A DNA stretch of 64,000 nucleotides from contig CAMZMU010000012.1 in assembly GCA_947311845.1 (NCBI GenBank), forward strand, positions 1,583,337 through 1,647,336, given 5' to 3'. This document shows positions 61,255 to 64,000 of the stretch, piece by piece. The notes under the pieces were generated by a model, which saw nothing but the letters and a program-made list of their open reading frames with translations, had not been told where the DNA came from and made no database searches. The stretch is from Poa pratensis (taxonomy: Eukaryota > Streptophyta > Magnoliopsida > Poales > Poaceae). A program made the position numbers and the translations under genes. Numbering within the stretch: position 1 is the first letter of the stretch; each line of letters starts with the position of its first letter.

Positions 61255-61339
61255 TAATTATCCGTGTACCCCATAAAAGCTTGTACGGTTATTTTTCGCA
61301 TTTGACGACCACATCTAATGAGAAACTAAAATTATAGGC

Positions 61340-61479
61340 ACACATATTTGTGCGTCACCGGTAAGGGAGATACCGGTGGCGCACATATTTGTGTGTACCA
61401 GTGGCAAGCTAGCAGTGGCGCACACATGTGCGATACTGTAACAAAAAAAAGTGCGCCACTAGCTGTTTTCCTACTCGTG
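61340..61479 (-). mobile_element. CACTA transposon end fragment
   Basis: On the minus strand the end reads CACGAGTAGGAAAACAGCTA, close to the cereal CACTA terminus CACTA-GTAGGAAAAC. Several subterminal GTGGCGCAC or GTGCGCCAC repeats follow (61377, 61416, 61451), typical of transposase-binding arrays. The opposite terminus is not seen; it is a short derivative or remnant. Confidence 0.55.
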
Positions 61480-61916
61480 ACATCACCGCATTCCACGGAG
61501 GCGGATTGTCAAGCGGAATGGTTGATTAGTTCGGTAGACAATCTCAACTATACTCCGTTCACGGGAAGAAAGATTAAGACTATATTCTTGTTAATGCTAC
61601 ATACGCCGATACGAATGCTTCGATCTCTTTGATTTGTCAGATCAGATTGCTACATCGTTGATACAGTTCAACCAACCTTTTTTTGTAAACCCATGTAGGC
61701 TTAACTGATCTCTTTGATTCGCCGTCTCGCTACAACTATTTTCACAAATTACGCCCTCAAGACGATTAATAGTTTCACAATTACGGTTGTCTTTTTTCGC
61801 GAAAACCTAAAACCTTTGCGTTTTGATTCATTGAGAGAAAAAAAGAGTTACTTACAAGTACAAAAAAAAGCGAACACTGTCATAAAACGCAACTCATAGG
61901 ACTTAACTTGTAAAAA

Positions 61917-62413
61917 AGGGATTTTCCTTTTAAGTATTTGGGAGTCCCAATGCATTTCAAGGAATTGGCAAATAGTCAGAAAGGAAACTTAACTTCTATT
62001 AATTCTAGATTAATTCTTACAGTGTTTTCTCCGTCAATGTTCTCCTAGATTGTACAACATTTTTTATAGTCACAATATTACTGTTAATCAAGTTCTTACT
62101 AGAGGTCTTTGGGGAGAAACATAGCTGGGATCCAATTAACCTGAAGATCTGATATCTTCTACTCAACTGCTATCCTTCCTTTTACATCCCCCTCCTAACC
62201 TCTTATCTCAAAACTTGTTGTGTTCTTACTTCGTTCATGAGAGCTTAATGTAGCACTGGATTTAGTTTTTTTTTTTTGCTGTAGTTTGCTAGTTTCGTTT
62301 TAGGAGGGGCAAGTTCTGCTAGTCTGTAATAATGTGGAGGTTGTTGGACAACATCCAATTTCTTAATCGAAATTGGAGCCCCTTTGGGGTTCCTTTTCCT
62401 TCAAAAAAAAAAA
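61917..62413 (+). mobile_element. 5'-truncated LINE with reverse-transcriptase remnant
   Basis: The frame from 61917 reads FPFKYLGVPMHFKELANS, a conserved block of plant L1-type LINE reverse transcriptases, before decaying. The 3' end has a stem GGAGCCCC-TTT-GGGGTTCC (62375-62393) and an A run (62403-62413). The 5' limit and target duplication were not identified; 61480-61916 is AT-rich and otherwise blank. Confidence 0.65.
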
Positions 62414-62453
62414 CTTGACTGAGCTGCACTAATCCTATATGCTTAATAAACTA

Positions 62454-62534
62454 CTCCCTCCGTCCAAAAATAAGTGTCTCAAGTTTGCACAAAAGTGTAT
62501 GTATCTAGACATGAAACTTTTTGGACGGAGGGAG
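62454..62534. mobile_element. Stowaway MITE with shortened right arm
   Basis: CTCCCTCCGTCCAAAAATAA to ACTTTTTGGACGGAGGGAG, flanked by TA (62452-62453, 62535-62536). At 81 bp it lacks part of the right arm. It is of the same subfamily as the 30442 copy (shared AAGTGTCTCAAGTTTG). Confidence 0.85.
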
Positions 62535-63023
62535 TACCTTTTACTCGAAAAAAATGTGTCCCATTTCAGGGAATGACATAAACCAGACAAAGAAATTTGG
62601 AGCTGACATGGTTCGAAATTTTCAGATCCCGTCTGAAAGAAAAACATTAACAACACGACAAACAAAAGAAGGATACAAATGTTCATCATCTTGAGTCGAA
62701 GGCACTCTGCTTAGACAAGTAATCATAGTTAGTGTCAACCCAACGCTCCCTGTTGTTTCTACAACAGCGTGCCCTCTCTCAATACCTAACTACGCTACGA
62801 AGTTCCATTATCAAACAGTGCAACATGGCAAGTGAAACTAGGAAACGGAAAACAACATAAAAGGAAGACCTGGAATGGAAAATGGCTGACGAGGTTCTCC
62901 GGTTGTCCCATTCTGGCTGGCAGACAGGCGTAAATCCAGTAATGATCCTATGACGTGCAGCGAAACGTATATACACACTGATCGATGGAGCACCGAGACA
63001 AGGAGGAGCTGGCTGGCTCTCCC

Positions 63024-63930
63024 TCACAGCTCCTGCTCGAGGAACTTGTCCTCCTCCGCCGCCTTCTCCTGCTTCGCCCAGGTGCTCAGCGACGACACGC
63101 TGCGGGACAGCCACGCGATCGGCGACGACGCCTTGGGGCTCTCCGCGGCCACGGCGGCGCTCCTCCGCCGCTCCTCCTCGTCCTGCAGCCTCTTGGTCAT
63201 GTATTCCTTCACCGCGACCACGCCCTTGTCCACCACCTCCACGGGCGGCACGACGATCGGGTTCTGGTCCAGACAGAGCCGCTCCAGCCTGTCCAGCCGG
63301 CCGAAGCAGTCCGGCAGGGCGTGTATCTGGTTGTTGCTCAGGTCGAGCTCGCGCAGGCCGAGCAGGTCGCAGAACGACGCCGGCAGGTCCCGCATGTCGC
63401 TGAAGTTGCTGCTGAGGTTGAGCGACTCGAGCGCCGCCAGGTCGCCGAAGGCGGAGGGCAGGCCGTGGAGCTCGTTGAAGTGCGCGTCCAGGAGGCGCAG
63501 GGACCGCATCTCGCAGATGGAGGACGGCAGCGACCGCAGCTTGTTGAGGTGGACCCAGAGCTTCTGCAGATTCACCAGCTCGTGGCCGATGCCCGTCGGG
63601 AGGTACGACAGAACGTTGTAGCTCGCGTCCAGCTCGACCAGTGACCTGGAGTAGTTCCGACGTCGAGCGATTAGCATTTTCTAGCTTGGATATATTGTGC
63701 AACGGAAGCATGTCAAGAAGATGCAGCATCAATGCTTGGAAGGTTGATGGCTGGTTGGTTTACCTGCATTTTGAGATGCTGTCGGGCAGAGACCTCAGCT
63801 TGTTTCCGGAGACGTCGAGGATCTTCAGGTTCGAGAGCAGCCCGATGGAGTCCGGGAGGGCGACCAAGGCGTTGGAAGCGAGGCGGAGTTCTTCCAGGTG
63901 CTCAAGCCCGCCAATGGCATCTGGGACAGC
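63024..63930 (-). CDS. PIRL: PIRL-type leucine-rich-repeat protein, 3' part
   Basis: Two minus-strand exons are visible: 63930-63764 and 63645-63024, joined as K-C-R|S-L-V-E-L with correct phase. They give the last 262 residues or so; the gene starts beyond 64000. At least eight leucine-rich repeats of 22-24 residues follow the pattern LxxLxLSxNxLxxLPxxI, and blocks such as [27 protein letters not shown] and [16 protein letters not shown] match plant intracellular Ras-group LRR proteins. The tail has a charged helix ([10 protein letters not shown]) and a serine-rich WLSRSVSSL segment. PIRLs are cytosolic or nuclear scaffolds related to animal SHOC2/SUR-8, and some act in pollen development; the role here is unknown. 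Large minus and plus frames over the same bases are shadows of the GC-rich third positions. Bases 63931-64000 are intron. Confidence 0.9.
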
Positions 63931-64000
63931 CTGCGATATTCAGCGAAAACTATTGGTTGCACAGAGTTCTTCCACGTGCTCTGCTTATTCGACGGACAAG

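Noticed and set aside
62779..63732. A 317-codon minus-strand ORF and 219-223 codon plus-strand ORFs over the PIRL gene
   Set aside because: They overlap the PIRL exon in other frames and are Arg/Ala-rich composition artefacts. The 63024 frame gives clear leucine-rich repeats and joins in phase to the upstream exon.

Overview
The window is nuclear DNA of a grass, most likely a Triticeae cereal (wheat, Aegilops, barley or rye group). The reasons are four ordinary plant genes with GT-AG introns, introns swollen by transposons, many CTCCCTCCGT-ended Stowaway MITEs, and long nested LTR retrotransposons. The species is inferred, not proven. All exon joins were made by eye from splice signals, reading phase and family homology.

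Genes, left to right: (1) the possible last two exons of an unrecognised plus-strand gene (265-993); (2) an intact minus-strand Raf-like protein kinase of the ATN1 type (coding 9689 to 5930, six coding exons, 350 aa, with a spliced 5' leader starting near 10.7 kb); (3) a minus-strand RRP8-type nucleolar rRNA methyltransferase (34783 to 25827, nine exons, 290 aa); (4) a plus-strand NBR1/Joka2 selective-autophagy receptor (53603-58586, seven exons, 861 aa) with PB1, ZZ, four-tryptophan and two UBA domains and an ATG8-binding motif; (5) the 3' end of a minus-strand PIRL leucine-rich-repeat gene (63930 to 63024), running off the right edge. The genes do not form an operon or a pathway. The only notable neighbourhood is kinase next to RRP8, which I recall as also adjacent in Arabidopsis.

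Repeats fill the rest. Three very long related solo LTRs can be delimited by exact 5-bp target duplications: 14402-19281 (GAGTT), 20681-24857 (ACAGC, reverse orientation) and 38074-51463 (GCGAC). The third is split by a young, complete but non-autonomous gag-only LTR retrotransposon (39427-47706; target duplication GGCAC; tRNA-Asp primer site). Smaller elements with clear ends are two Mutator-like foldback MITEs with 9-bp duplications, one hAT MITE with an 8-bp duplication, one Tourist MITE, seven Stowaway MITEs, a 5'-truncated LINE with a 15-bp duplication, a SINE, a Harbinger-type element carrying a broken Myb-like ORF, a CACTA end, and Helitron-like termini.

The least expected structure is a 2.7-kb inverted duplication (26447-29169) inside the last large RRP8 intron. 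Its arms look like a duplicated gene 5' region, and one arm keeps a 43-codon ORF with a strong start context. I found no CRISPR arrays, rRNA genes or complete tRNA genes.
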